A stretch of DNA of 64,000 nucleotides from Geomonas oryzae (GCF_004117875.1 NZ_RAHW01000006.1:248001-312000), one strand, 5' to 3'. Shown: positions 41,957 to 52,177, numbered from the stretch's first letter. A program made the numbers and translations. The notes: generated by a model not told the origin, from the sequence alone.

Positions 41957-44404
41957 GTGAAGCTAGCGTTGCCGGGTCAAAGCTGCCTTAAATCCAGACT
42001 GATCACACTGCTTCTCGCAGGCAACGGGCTGCTCCTTCTCGGGCTCGCCGCCGGGTGCCTCTGCTACCGCATCCTGATCCCCGCCTCTCCCCGGCTTCCC
42101 GGCGCCGACGCGCCGCTTCTGCTCTTCGCCTCCCTGCAGCTCATCTTCGCGCTCTGCGGCATGACCGCACTCGCGGGGCTCCTCTCACAGCGCATCGACC
42201 GGCTCATCGCCGACCCCATCCGCCGGCTCACCGAGAAGATGGAAGTCGTCTCGGCAAGCCAGGACTACCGCGTGCGCGTCGACCCCGAGGTGGCATCGGG
42301 GGACGAACTCGGGCTTCTTTTCGCCTGCTTCAACAACATGCTGGCGGAGATCTCGGTGCGCGACGAGCGGCTCGCGCTGCATTCTGAGGAGCTCAAACTC
42401 GAGGTGGCCGAGCGGACCTGCGAGCTGCGCAGCGTGAACGAGCAGCTCGAGGAGAGCCTCAAAAGCGTGCGTCACGCCATGCAGTCGGCCCAGTCGGCGA
42501 GCCGCGCCAAGTCGGACTTCCTGGCCCAGATGAGCCACGAGATCAGGACACCTATGTACGGGGTGCTCGGCATGACCGAGCTCCTCCTGGGAACCGGCCT
42601 CACCAAGGAGCAGGTGCGCTACGTGGAGACGGTGCGCCGCTCGGGCGAGGCGCTTCTCTCCATCATCAACAACATCCTCGACTTCTCGAAGATCGAGGCG
42701 GGAAGGATGGAGCTCGAGAACATCCCCTTCGACCTTACGCAACTGGCCTCCGACGCGGTGGCGATCTTCGCCGAGGACGCCGCGAGGAAGACGCTCGAGC
42801 TCTCCCTGGAGCTGGAGCCGGGGCTCCCCCGGATGTTCATCGGCGACCCGGGGAGGCTGCGGCAGGTGATGGTGAACCTCCTCGGCAACGCGGTGAAGTT
42901 CACCCCCAAGGGGTGGGTCCGCCTGACCCTATCCCTCGCCGAGGAGCCGGCGCTCGTGCGCGTGAGCGTTGAGGATACCGGCATCGGCATCCCGACCGAC
43001 GCGCGGGAGCGCATCTTCCGTCAGTTCGCCCAGGGGGACGAGTCGATGACCCGCAAGTACGGCGGTACCGGCCTGGGTCTCGCCATCGCCCGTCAGCTGA
43101 CCGAGCTCATGGGGGGGACGCTCGAGGTCGAGAGTAAGCCGGGGGAGGGGGCCCGCTTCAGCTTCACGGCCCGTCTGCAGCTCCACGAGGAGTCCTCGCG
43201 CGCCGAGCGCTGCTGCGCTGCCCTGCGCGGCAAGAGGGTTCTCGTGGTGAGCGACGCCACGGAACTGTCCGAAGCGGTGGCGGAGCGGCTCGTCTCGTGG
43301 GGGGTGGACCTGGAGAGTGTTGGGGACGCGCCGGGAGCGCTCTGCCGCCTGGTTGCCGCCCCCTTCGACCTCGCCCTGATCGACAAGGAGGTGGCGGGAA
43401 GCGACGCCCGGGAACTCGCCTGCGCCATCCGGGCCCTCCCTGAGGGGCGTTCCGTCTGCCTTCTTCTCCTCGATGAAGACGGGGAACTGGCAGGGGACCC
43501 GCGCCTTGCCGGGGTGGAGGCGACCTGTTATCCCCGCGGCGGCGCAGCCCAGGAAGGGCTTTACGGCGCAGTGGTGGCGGCACTCGGGATGGAGGAGGAT
43601 GAACGCCTCGAGGCGGGATGCTGCGGGGCGACCCCGCCGCGCCTGCACCGGGTACTCCTGGTCGAGGACAACGTGGTGAACCAGGAGGTGGGGAAGGGGA
43701 TACTGGAAAGCCTCGGGTGCCGGGTGACGGTGGTCGAGGACGGGCTCGCCGCGGTGGAAGAGGTGCAGCGCTGCAGTTACGACGTGGTCTTCATGGACTG
43801 CCAGATGCCGGTCATGGACGGGCTGGAGGCGACCCGGCTCATCAGGGAGCACGAGCGTGAAGGGGGTGTGCGGGTCCCCATCGTGGCCCTCACCGCCCAC
43901 GCCATGAAGGGGGACCGCGAGGCATGCCTGGAGGCCGGGGCGGACGACTACATCTCCAAGCCGTTCAGCCGGGAACAGGTTGCCCGTTCGATGGAGCGGC
44001 TCTTGCGGGGGACGGCGCAGGAGCATGGAGAAACGCAGGAGGCCGACGTGATCTCCCGCGACAGGATGAGCGGCGCCCTCGCCATGATCAGGACCCTCCC
44101 CGGCGATCGCGGCAAGGAGGTGCTGCGCAAGGTGGTGGACCTCTACCTCGCCAGCACGCCGGCGCTGTTAAAGACCATGCGGGAGGCGGAGTCCGGGGGG
44201 GATGCCGAGAAACTGAAGGCGGCGGCGCACAGCTTCAAGTCCTCGAGCGCCAACCTCGGCGCCTTGCGCCTGGCCGGGGTCTGCAGGGAACTGGAGAGAC
44301 TGGGACGTGCCGGCTCAACCGAAGGGGCGCTTCCGCTTTTGCACCAGGCCGAGGAGGAGTACCGGCTGGTCCGCGACGCGCTCAAGGGAGGACCGCTATG
44401 CTGA
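41957..44404 (+). CDS. Hybrid sensor histidine kinase (HAMP-HisKA-HATPase-REC-REC-Hpt)
   Basis: An 815-residue inner-membrane kinase. Two membrane helices (about 16-38 and 54-74) with a short periplasmic loop are followed by HAMP, then HisKA with SHEIRTPMYGVLGM. The ATPase domain has N (VMVNLLGNAVKF), G1 (DTGIGIP) and G2 (GTGLGLAIA). A degenerate receiver (RVLVVSDATELS) and an intact receiver (VLLVEDN, VFMDCQMPVMDG, ISKPFS) come next, and a C-terminal Hpt domain ends in HSFKSSSANLGA. It starts at GTG 41957 with GGGAGG upstream. The ATG of the next gene overlaps by 7 nt, so the kinase and the REC-GGDEF-EAL protein probably form one phosphorelay. Confidence 0.93.
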   Translation: MKLALPGQSCLKSRLITLLLAGNGLLLLGLAAGCLCYRILIPASPRLPGADAPLLLFASLQLIFALCGMTALAGLLSQRIDRLIADPIRRLTEKMEVVSASQDYRVRVDPEVASGDELGLLFACFNNMLAEISVRDERLALHSEELKLEVAERTCELRSVNEQLEESLKSVRHAMQSAQSASRAKSDFLAQMSHEIRTPMYGVLGMTELLLGTGLTKEQVRYVETVRRSGEALLSIINNILDFSKIEAGRMELENIPFDLTQLASDAVAIFAEDAARKTLELSLELEPGLPRMFIGDPGRLRQVMVNLLGNAVKFTPKGWVRLTLSLAEEPALVRVSVEDTGIGIPTDARERIFRQFAQGDESMTRKYGGTGLGLAIARQLTELMGGTLEVESKPGEGARFSFTARLQLHEESSRAERCCAALRGKRVLVVSDATELSEAVAERLVSWGVDLESVGDAPGALCRLVAAPFDLALIDKEVAGSDARELACAIRALPEGRSVCLLLLDEDGELAGDPRLAGVEATCYPRGGAAQEGLYGAVVAALGMEEDERLEAGCCGATPPRLHRVLLVEDNVVNQEVGKGILESLGCRVTVVEDGLAAVEEVQRCSYDVVFMDCQMPVMDGLEATRLIREHEREGGVRVPIVALTAHAMKGDREACLEAGADDYISKPFSREQVARSMERLLRGTAQEHGETQEADVISRDRMSGALAMIRTLPGDRGKEVLRKVVDLYLASTPALLKTMREAESGGDAEKLKAAAHSFKSSSANLGALRLAGVCRELERLGRAGSTEGALPLLHQAEEEYRLVRDALKGGPLC

Positions 44405-46554
44405 CCAGGAAGAGCAAGCGCGCAACACCGCTGGTCATGGTGGTGGACGACGACCAGGCGGTGCGTATGCTGGCCCGGGAGACCCTGGAGAGCTCCGGCT
44501 TCGCCGTGCACGACGCGGAAACCGGCGAGCAGGCGCTGGAGGATTTCGCCCTCCACGACCCGGACATCGTGCTCCTGGACGTCATGATGCCGGGGATCGA
44601 CGGCTTCTCGGTCTGCTCCGAGATTAGAAATTCCGACGCCGGGCGCGACACCCCGGTGCTCATGATGACGGGACTGGACGATCTCGCCTCCATCGACTCA
44701 GCCTACGAGGCGGGGGCGACCGACTTCATCACCAAGCCGATCAACTGGCACATCCTGGGCTACCGGGTGAGCTACATGCTTAGGGCAAGCTCCGCGCTCG
44801 AGCAGTTGAGGGAGAGCAGGGCCGGCCTTGCCCACGCCCAAAGCCTCGCGCACATAGGAAGCTGGGAATGGGACCTCTCAAGCGGCGAGATCCGCTGCTC
44901 CGAGGAGGTCTACAGCATCTGCTGCCTCGACCGGGAGCAAAACCGCATGAACCCCATCATGGACCTCGTGCACCACCAGGACCGCGCCTTCGTGCAGAGC
45001 TCCCTCGAGGACGCCGTCTCCCGGCGCACCCCGGTCAGTTTCGACTACCGCATCCTGATCGAGGGGGGAGAGCGGGTGCTGCACGCGGAACTGGTGACGG
45101 TGCTGGACGACGCCGGGGACGCCATCTGCCTCACCGGGACCATCCAGGACATCACCGAGAGGAAGCGGGCCGAGGAACAGATCCGACTGCTCGCCTACTA
45201 CGACGCCCTGACCGGGCTCCCCAACCGCCGCTTCTTTCAGCAGCAGCTGGAACAGGCGCTCATCTACGCGAACCGAAACGACCGGATGCTCGCCGTCCTT
45301 TTCCTCGACCTGGACCGCTTCAAGCTCGTGAACGACACCCTAGGACACGGGGTGGGGGACCGTCTGCTGCAGGACGTGGCGGACCGCCTCTTGCGCTGCG
45401 TGCGCAGAAGCGACTGCCTCGCCCGGGCCGAACAGGACGAGTGTCCACCTTCGCTCGTGTCGCGCCTGGGCGGAGACGAGTTCACCATCATGCTCTCGGA
45501 CATCGAGCACTTCCAGGACGTGGCTAAGGTCGCCAGGCGCATCCTGGAGGCGGTCTCGGTTCCCTATTCGCTCGAGGGGCAGGAGGTCTTCGTCTCCACG
45601 AGCATCGGCATAAGCCTCTACCCCTTCGACGCCACCACGGCGAGCGACCTGATCCGGAACGCGGACGGCGCCATGTACCAGGCGAAGGAGCAGGGGCGTA
45701 ACGGTTACCAGATCTACGACGAGTCGATGAGCGCCAAGGCGCTGGAGCGGATCATCCTGGAAAGCCAGCTGCACAAGGCGATCAAGGAGGGAGAATTCAT
45801 CCTCCACTACCAGCCCCAGGTCTCCAACGCCACCGGGGAGGTGGTGGGGCTTGAGGCGCTGGTGCGCTGGAACAGTAGGGAGCTCGGCATGGTCGAGCCT
45901 TCGCGCTTTCTCCCCCTTGCCGAGGAGATCGGACTGATCATCCAGATCGACCAGATCGTCATCGCGCAGGCGTGCCGCCAGCACAAGCTCTGGATGGACG
46001 CGGGGATGAAGCCGGTGGTCATGGCCGTGAACATCTCCGGGCAGCAGTTCATGAAGAACGAGCTCCTGGACGCGGTGACCACGGTACTCAAGGAGACCGG
46101 TCTCCCCCCGGAGCTTCTCGAGCTTGAGCTCACCGAAGGGGTGCTCATGGCCCATACCGAGCGGACCGTGAAGACGCTGCAGGCGCTGAAAGGGATGGGG
46201 GTGCGTCTCGCCATCGACGACTTCGGCACCGGGTTTTCCTCGCTTTCGTACCTGAAGCGCTTTCCTCTCGACGTCCTGAAGATCGATCGCGCCTTCATCA
46301 AGGACATCACCACCGAGGCGGACGATGCCGCCATCACCCTGGCGACCATCGAGATGGCTCACACCTTGAAACTCCTGGTGATCGCTGAAGGGGTGGAGAC
46401 TCGGGCACAGCTCGAGTTCCTCACCGACCACGGCTGCGACATGTACCAGGGATACCTGTTCTGCAAGCCGGTCCCCCCTGGGGAGATCGCGCGCATGTTT
46501 TTCCTCTCCCCCCCCCGGACCCTGCCTAAAAAAAAGTCATCGCTGCCGCAATAG
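44398..46554 (+). CDS. Response regulator REC-PAS-GGDEF-EAL protein
   Basis: A 718-residue cytosolic protein. The receiver has VVDDDQA and phospho-acceptor D in VLLDVMMPGIDG. A PAS-type domain (GSWEWDLSSGEIRCSEEVYS) follows. The diguanylate cyclase has an intact GGDEF (SRLGGDEFTIML) and the phosphodiesterase an intact EAL (GLEALVRW), with DDFGTGFSSL and LKIDRAFIKD. Both enzymatic halves look functional, so the net effect on c-di-GMP depends on regulation. It is translated with a 7-nt overlap from the hybrid kinase gene; the ATG at 44398 fits that coupling. The Hpt of the kinase likely phosphorylates this receiver (inference). Confidence 0.93.
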   Translation: MLTRKSKRATPLVMVVDDDQAVRMLARETLESSGFAVHDAETGEQALEDFALHDPDIVLLDVMMPGIDGFSVCSEIRNSDAGRDTPVLMMTGLDDLASIDSAYEAGATDFITKPINWHILGYRVSYMLRASSALEQLRESRAGLAHAQSLAHIGSWEWDLSSGEIRCSEEVYSICCLDREQNRMNPIMDLVHHQDRAFVQSSLEDAVSRRTPVSFDYRILIEGGERVLHAELVTVLDDAGDAICLTGTIQDITERKRAEEQIRLLAYYDALTGLPNRRFFQQQLEQALIYANRNDRMLAVLFLDLDRFKLVNDTLGHGVGDRLLQDVADRLLRCVRRSDCLARAEQDECPPSLVSRLGGDEFTIMLSDIEHFQDVAKVARRILEAVSVPYSLEGQEVFVSTSIGISLYPFDATTASDLIRNADGAMYQAKEQGRNGYQIYDESMSAKALERIILESQLHKAIKEGEFILHYQPQVSNATGEVVGLEALVRWNSRELGMVEPSRFLPLAEEIGLIIQIDQIVIAQACRQHKLWMDAGMKPVVMAVNISGQQFMKNELLDAVTTVLKETGLPPELLELELTEGVLMAHTERTVKTLQALKGMGVRLAIDDFGTGFSSLSYLKRFPLDVLKIDRAFIKDITTEADDAAITLATIEMAHTLKLLVIAEGVETRAQLEFLTDHGCDMYQGYLFCKPVPPGEIARMFFLSPPRTLPKKKSSLPQ

Positions 46555-46634
46555 TCACCCGCTCCGCCGCCCCGTATACGGGTGTGCGCTTAAAATACCA
46601 ATTATTACGGCTGTTTCCGGATGTCGCTTCGCGA

Positions 46635-46649
46635 TGGCATGGCCTGTGC
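46635..46649 (+). promoter_or_regulatory. Sigma54-type promoter of glnK-amtB
   Basis: TGGCATGGCCTGTGC, with -24 GG (46636-46637) and -12 GC (46648-46649) exactly 10 nt apart, close to the consensus TGGCACG-N4-TTGC. It is upstream of P-II and ammonium transporter genes, classic sigma54 targets. Confidence 0.65.
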
Positions 46650-46834
46650 TAAACCGTGATCAGACACGGCACGATGGCGTGCTGGACAAGGCTTTCCCGC
46701 CCGTTTAGGCAATGGTGCAGGTCGTGGTGGAGGGCATCATTATTGGGAAAGGGGGACTGTTTTCAAGGCTGGACCAGAAGCTGTTTATTCGACGTTGAAC
46801 AAAGGCAAGGGCATCGAAGCCTTCACGGGCCTGA

Positions 46835-47314
<480 letters not shown>

Positions 47315-47362
47315 GCCCCGCTGACAACACCAAATCCAATAAAACCATCAATGGAGAGCGTT

Positions 47363-48898
47363 ATGATACGTGACATTAAAAAGGTTAAGGACGCAGCTAC
47401 CCCCGCTTCCAGCTGCCTCGCGATGAAACTCGGCAAACTGGCCCTGCTGGCCGGCCTGATGCTCGTACCGGTCCTTGCGATCGCCGAGGAGAAGGCTGCC
47501 GATTCTGCCGCCGCCCCGGCCGCGGCAAGCGCCGTTGCCGCCCCTGCCGCGGCACCCGCGGCGCCCGCCGCAACACCGGCCGCCCCCGCAGCCGCTGCCC
47601 CCGCAGCCGCTGCCGCACCCAAAAACGTCGACCCGGTCTTGAACACCGGCGACACCGCCTGGATGCTGGTCTCCGCCGCCATGGTCCTCTTCATGACCCC
47701 GGGCCTCGCCCTCTTCTACGGCGGCATGGTGCGCCAGAAAAACGTCCTCTCCACCATGATGCACTCGCTGGTGGCCATGGGTATCGTCGGCGTGCAGTGG
47801 GCCATCATAGGTTACTCGCTCGCCTTCGGGCCGGACATGGGGCACGGCCTCGTCGGCAACTTCAGCAAGGCGCTTCTTGACGGCCTGATCACCTTCAAGG
47901 ACGGCAACGCGGTTTACGCGCTGTTCCAGAACGTCCCGACCGAGCCGGGCGCCATTCCCGAATACGTCTTCGCCATGTACCAGGCGATGTTCGCCATCAT
48001 CACCGTGGCCCTCATCTCCGGCGCCCTTGCCGAGAGGATCAAGTTCTCCGCCTACTGCCTCTTCGTCCTCCTCTGGACCACGCTGGTCTACGATCCGCTG
48101 GCGCACTGGGTCTGGATGTCTGACGGCTGGCTCTTCAAGATGGGCGCTCTCGACTTCGCAGGCGGTACCGTCGTTCACCTCTCCTCCGGTATCTCCGCCC
48201 TGGTGGTGCTGTTCTTCCTCGGCAAACGTCACGGCTTCCCGACCGAGCGCATGGCTCCGCACAGCTTGCCGCTTACCCTGTTAGGCGTCGGCATCCTCTG
48301 GTTCGGCTGGTTCGGCTTCAACGCGGGTTCCGCGATCGTAGGCGCCGGTTGCTCCGACGCGGCGGGCGGTCTGGCCGGCCTCGCCTTCATGACCACCACC
48401 ATCGCCCCGGCAGCTGCCGGCCTCACCTGGATGATCGCCGAGTGGATTCACGCCGGCAGGCCTTCCGCCCTGGGCTTTGGCTCCGGCGTCGTGGCGGGCC
48501 TCGTCGTGATCACCCCCGCAGCCGGCTTCGTGCAGCCGGGTGCCGCCATTCTGATGGGCATCGCAGGCGGCCTGGTCTGCTACGGCGGCGTGATGCTTAA
48601 GGCGAAACTGAAATACGACGACTCCCTGGACGCCTTCGGCGTACACGGCGTGGGGGGCACCACCGGCGCCATCCTGACCGGCGTCTTCGCCACGGTCGGC
48701 GCCACCGGGCTTACCTCCGGCAACATGAAGCAGTTCGTCACCCAGCTGATCGCGGTCGGCGCGGCTGCCGCATACGCGGTGGTGGTTACCTTCGTGATCG
48801 CCTTCATCCTCGACAAGACCATCGGCCTGCGCGTCGAGAAGGAAGACGAGATCATGGGTCTCGACCAGACCCAGCACTCCGAGACCGCTTACAACTAG
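47363..48898 (+). CDS. amtB: Ammonium transporter AmtB
   Basis: A 511-residue transporter. A signal peptide (about residues 20-42: MKLGKLALLAGLMLVPVLAIAEE) is followed by an unusual ~45-residue alanine/proline stretch before the 11-helix Amt core (TAWMLVSAAMVLFMTPGLALFYGGMVRQKNVLS ... GWFGFNAGSA ... GVHGVGGTTGAILTGVFA). The pore histidines lie in TVVHLSSG and in GVHGVGG. The ATG at 47363 is favoured because GGAGAG stands just before it; an ATG at 47351 is also possible. It is cotranscribed with glnK and has a terminator after the stop. Confidence 0.95.
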   Translation: MIRDIKKVKDAATPASSCLAMKLGKLALLAGLMLVPVLAIAEEKAADSAAAPAAASAVAAPAAAPAAPAATPAAPAAAAPAAAAAPKNVDPVLNTGDTAWMLVSAAMVLFMTPGLALFYGGMVRQKNVLSTMMHSLVAMGIVGVQWAIIGYSLAFGPDMGHGLVGNFSKALLDGLITFKDGNAVYALFQNVPTEPGAIPEYVFAMYQAMFAIITVALISGALAERIKFSAYCLFVLLWTTLVYDPLAHWVWMSDGWLFKMGALDFAGGTVVHLSSGISALVVLFFLGKRHGFPTERMAPHSLPLTLLGVGILWFGWFGFNAGSAIVGAGCSDAAGGLAGLAFMTTTIAPAAAGLTWMIAEWIHAGRPSALGFGSGVVAGLVVITPAAGFVQPGAAILMGIAGGLVCYGGVMLKAKLKYDDSLDAFGVHGVGGTTGAILTGVFATVGATGLTSGNMKQFVTQLIAVGAAAAYAVVVTFVIAFILDKTIGLRVEKEDEIMGLDQTQHSETAYN

Positions 48899-48930
48899 TT
48901 CTTCGGAAACATTTTCAAAGCAAGATGGAA

Positions 48931-48955
48931 GGGGGGCGTCAAGCCCCCCTTTTTT
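48931..48955 (+). terminator. Terminator after amtB
   Basis: GGGGGGC (48931-48937) / GCCCCCC (48943-48949) with a T run following. Confidence 0.92.
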
Positions 48956-49510
48956 GTGATTCTTCCGGAAATTCCGGGGAGCCAATGGTGTTACTTGTCA
49001 AGCAGATACCATGCCCTAACGTCCCCCCCTTTGCGAAGGGGGGACAGAGGGGATTTAGCCTAGGCCTGGAAGTGCAGCACCCTTTGCAGGGGGCGTAACG
49101 CAAGCAGCCAAGACCAGTGGTGATGTCCACGAGGGAAGCAACTCAACAACTTCAACGGGAGGACACCGAGAGCAAAAAAGCAAATCCCCCCCGTCCCCCC
49201 TTCGCAAAGGGGGGAGCGCGAGGTAACCTGCAGCGCTTCGTGGAGACACCTGTCCTCGTTCCGCGGAATTCCCTGATGAAGCTTTTTTGTGCCCGTGTGA
49301 GGACCCGACTCGCAGGCAGGACGAGCTTTAAACGTCGTTCCTGATTCCGCATGGGTGGTGATGAGGAAGGGGGAGCGCGTGGGGCTCGGTCTGGAGTCGA
49401 GCGATATTTTGGGGCCGTTGCGCAGCTAAAAAATGATCTAGCGTTTTGAAATACCGAGATTTCCTGTTACTGTTTTCCAGCCGTAACAGAACGATCTCGG
49501 GAGGGCGATT
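48956..49510. repeat. Gene-free stretch with inverted dispersed repeats
   Basis: No gene or RNA is visible. It holds two inverted copies of a ~35-bp unit at 49021-49056 and 49182-49216, each itself a hairpin (poly-C / TTTGCGAA / poly-G) flanked by AAATCCCC. This is a dispersed repeat class common in such genomes. The rest may hold the promoter of the ferritin-like gene. Confidence 0.6.
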
Positions 49511-49960
49511 ATGGATTCGAGGGACATGGTGCTCCGCAAGGAAGGGGACGGCAGTGGGTACTACGAGCGCTGCAGCGCCGAGGCGGGAATCGCCGGGCTT
49601 TCATCCATCTTCAGGATGTTCAGCGAGGACGAACTGCGTCATGCTGGGGCCCTGCGCGCCTTAAGAGACGGCGGCCGGGTCGACCTGCGCCAATCGGCGA
49701 CGCTTGAGGGGGCGAGAAGCATCCTGCGCCGCCTGTCGGCGGAGGAGCTCGCGCGCTACCGCGGCGACCTCGGGCTTTACCTGAACGCCATGCAGTTCGA
49801 GGCCATTTCCGCCCGCGCCTGCGCCGATCTCGCGCGTGAGGCGCTGCACCCCTGGGAGCGCGAGCTGTTCCAGACCATGGCCGAGGAGGACGAGATGCAC
49901 TTCACACTGCTCGAGGAGATGCGCGAACTTTTGAAGGACGGGAGGGATGATGTCTACTGA
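49511..49960 (+). CDS. Ferritin-like/rubrerythrin-type diiron protein
   Basis: A 149-residue helical protein with two E-x-x-H-type metal motifs (EDELRHAGAL near residue 40, EEDEMHFTLLEE near residue 125) and interspersed glutamates (MQFEAISARACADLA) as in rubrerythrin-like four-helix bundles. The C-terminal rubredoxin domain of classical rubrerythrin is absent. Possible roles are peroxide detoxification or metal storage. The stop overlaps the next gene by 14 nt. Confidence 0.75.
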   Translation: MDSRDMVLRKEGDGSGYYERCSAEAGIAGLSSIFRMFSEDELRHAGALRALRDGGRVDLRQSATLEGARSILRRLSAEELARYRGDLGLYLNAMQFEAISARACADLAREALHPWERELFQTMAEEDEMHFTLLEEMRELLKDGRDDVY

Positions 49961-50759
49961 GGGGCTGCAAGCGATGCTGGACACCGCGGTCTCCGCGGCG
50001 CGCCAGGCCGGCAGGCTGCAAAAGGAGCGGCTTTGGGGTGAGTTCACCTTCGACTTCAAGGGAGAGGTGGACATCGTGACCGAGGTGGACCGCGCCTGCG
50101 AGGAGCTCATCGTGAGCCGGATCGCCGCCGCCTTCCCCGGTCACAGCTTCCTCGCCGAGGAGAACCTCTACGCCGACGGCGACCCCGCCTGGCGCTGGGT
50201 CATCGACCCGCTTGACGGCACCACCAACTACGCGCACGGCTTCCCGTGGTTCTGCGTCTCCATCGCCCTCGAACACGAAGGGGAGCTGACGCTCGGGGTC
50301 ATCTACCACTGCATGATGGACGAGCTTTTCACCGCGGTACGCGGCGGCGGCGCCTTCTTGAACGGCAGGCCGATCAGCGTCTCCTCGCGCAAACCCCTGC
50401 GGCACTCCCTGATCGCGACCGGCTTTCCCTACGATGCGACACGAGGCAACGAGAACAACTTCAGAAACTTCTTCGAGCTGCAACTGGCCGCCCGCGGTGT
50501 GCGCCGCGCCGGGGCCGCCGCCCTCGATCTCGCCTACGTGGCGGCCGGGAGGCTCGACGGTTACTGGGAGTGCAAGCTGAAACCGTGGGACGTGGCGGCG
50601 GGGTCGCTCCTGGTCAGGGAGGCGGGGGGGATGGTGACGAACCACAAGGGGGAGCCGCACCGGATCGGCGATCACCGCATCCTCGCCAGTAACGGGCTTA
50701 TCCATGAGGAGATCGAAACGCTCCTGGAGCGGGCCTGCAAATCCGATCCGGTTCTTTGA
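49947..50759 (+). CDS. Inositol monophosphatase family protein
   Basis: A 270-residue metal-dependent phosphatase: FLAEEN (metal Glu), WVIDPLDGTTNYAHGFPWFCVSIAL (DPLDGT motif) and KPWDVAAGSLLVREAGG (WD motif), as in SuhB/IMPase. It hydrolyses inositol-1-phosphate or related sugar phosphates. The tandem ATG start at 49947/49950 has GGGAGG upstream. The overlap with the ferritin-like gene implies coupled translation. Confidence 0.93.
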   Translation: MMSTEGLQAMLDTAVSAARQAGRLQKERLWGEFTFDFKGEVDIVTEVDRACEELIVSRIAAAFPGHSFLAEENLYADGDPAWRWVIDPLDGTTNYAHGFPWFCVSIALEHEGELTLGVIYHCMMDELFTAVRGGGAFLNGRPISVSSRKPLRHSLIATGFPYDATRGNENNFRNFFELQLAARGVRRAGAAALDLAYVAAGRLDGYWECKLKPWDVAAGSLLVREAGGMVTNHKGEPHRIGDHRILASNGLIHEEIETLLERACKSDPVL

Positions 50760-50781
50760 GCGGAAGACGTGTTGAGAAGAG

Positions 50782-50807
50782 GGCGCTCTCCGGGCGCCTT
50801 TTTTTTT
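50782..50807 (+). terminator. Terminator after the IMPase gene
   Basis: GGCGC (50782-50786) / GCGCC (50794-50798) and a run of T (50799-50807). Confidence 0.8.
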
Positions 50808-50845
50808 CGCCCTCACCCCGCCGCTCTCCCGGAGGGAGAGGGGAG
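50808..50845. repeat. REP-like palindromic repeat
   Basis: CCCTCACCCCG followed by CTCTCCCGGAGGGAGAGG, the same unit as at 33604-33716. Confidence 0.7.
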
Positions 50846-50937
50846 CCCTTTCGCTTCTTAAAATCCTGTAGGAAAAAACGCGGCGATGTTATATAGTTGT
50901 GCAGCTTTTCGCCCACCCTGACAGCCGGAGGATCCCG

Positions 50938-51393
50938 ATGCTTAACCTGCGCAAGAAAATCCTGGTGGCCATCGACGGCTCGCCGCTCTCGGACAAGGCC
51001 GCCGAGGAGGCGGTGCGTTTCGCGGCGGGGATCCCGAGCCAGTTCAAGAGCAAGGTGTACGGGCTCCTGGTGCTCCCCAACGCGCCGCGCAACACCTTCA
51101 CCGACTTCGTCCCGGCCCGCCCCATAACGGAGCAGGAGAAGTGGGGCGAGTTGAAGGAGCGCATCTTCTACGTCGTGGAGAAAATCGCCGCGGAGCTCGA
51201 AGTGCCGCTCGAGACGGCCGTCGTCTACGGGGATCCGGCCGAGGAGCTGATCCGGTTCGCGCAAAAGGAGGAGATCGACGTGATCGTGATCGGGAGCACC
51301 GGGAAGGGGTTCTTGAAGAGGAAGCTGCTCGGGAGCGTCTCCCACAAGGTGGTGCGGGACGCGAAATGCTCGGTCTACGTGGTCAGAGGGTAG
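50938..51393 (+). CDS. Universal stress protein (UspA family)
   Basis: A 151-residue cytosolic protein with the UspA fold: ILVAIDGSPLSDKAAEEAV at the start and the ATP-binding loop GSTGKGFLKRKLLGSVSHKVV (G-x2-G-x9-G-S) near the end. The ATG at 50938 is preceded by GGAGG at a 6-nt spacing and is preferred to the frame opening at 50899. The 3' end overlaps the convergent TIM-barrel gene by 11 nt. Confidence 0.93.
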   Translation: MLNLRKKILVAIDGSPLSDKAAEEAVRFAAGIPSQFKSKVYGLLVLPNAPRNTFTDFVPARPITEQEKWGELKERIFYVVEKIAAELEVPLETAVVYGDPAEELIRFAQKEEIDVIVIGSTGKGFLKRKLLGSVSHKVVRDAKCSVYVVRG

Positions 51394-52177
51394 CCTTGTC
51401 GGTCTCCTGCCTGAGATAGGCGAGGATCTCCTTCAGGCTTTCGATGATGATCTGCTCCCCCTTGGGAAACTCGTGGGGGGAGAGCTCCAGGGTCAGGATG
51501 TCGTTGTACTCGGTGTTGCGCAGGTGGTTCAAAAAGCGGGTGAGCGGCAGGATGCCGTGTCCCGGCAACAGGTGCTGCCTGCCGTGGCCGTAGTCGGAGA
51601 AGTGGATGTTGCGGATCCGGCCGCTGTTGTAGCAGAGGTAGAAGTCGTTGATGAAGTTGGCCCGCCCGCTCCCCATGTGGGTGCAGTCGAAGGTGAGAAA
51701 GAGGTTCCTCTCGTGCAGGAACTCGATCAGCTTCTGGGTCTCCGAAAGGATGTAACCGTTGATCCGGTACTTTCCGGTCCACGGCATGTTCTCCAGGGTG
51801 AGCGTCACCTGGTCCCCCCCCACCTCCTTCTGAAAGTCCTGCATGCGGTACAGCCAGCGCCAGTAGGCGAACTCGCACCCCACCCATGACGGCGGGTGGA
51901 AGTTCACGAGCCCTATGCCGCATTCCGCGGCGATCTCCACGCAACGTTTCAACGAGTCGACCGGACTCCCCCAGCCGTCCAGCTGCAGGAACGGGGCATG
52001 GATGGAGAAGATCGGCATGATCTCCGCGAGCTCCTTCACCAGCCGGCGCGAGTTCACCTTCTGGAACTCCTGGTTGATCACCAGTTCCACGCCGTCGAAC
52101 CCGGCCTCCCTTGCCATGGCGAACGCCTTGGGGAGCGGGAAGATGAAGAGCGTTCCTGCGGAGATGGAAATCCTCAT
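51383..52177 (-). CDS. Sugar phosphate isomerase/epimerase-like TIM barrel (AP endonuclease family 2)
   Basis: A 264-residue xylose-isomerase-like barrel: ISISAGTLFIFPLPKAFAMAREAGFDGVELVI, FSIHAPF, GLVNFHPP, LTLENMP, LTFDCTHMGSG, IHFSDYG and LTLELSP, positions where metal-binding Glu, Asp and His occur in this family. Such proteins act as sugar isomerases or endonuclease IV relatives; the substrate is unknown. It is downstream of the degenerate DUF294 gene by 8 nt and probably in its operon. Confidence 0.85.
   Translation of the reverse strand: MRISISAGTLFIFPLPKAFAMAREAGFDGVELVINQEFQKVNSRRLVKELAEIMPIFSIHAPFLQLDGWGSPVDSLKRCVEIAAECGIGLVNFHPPSWVGCEFAYWRWLYRMQDFQKEVGGDQVTLTLENMPWTGKYRINGYILSETQKLIEFLHERNLFLTFDCTHMGSGRANFINDFYLCYNSGRIRNIHFSDYGHGRQHLLPGHGILPLTRFLNHLRNTEYNDILTLELSPHEFPKGEQIIIESLKEILAYLRQETDKATL

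Noticed and set aside
47490-47625. Ala-coding low-complexity DNA as a possible tandem repeat element
   Set aside because: It is simply the Ala/Pro linker of AmtB. Units are irregular and in frame with the gene.
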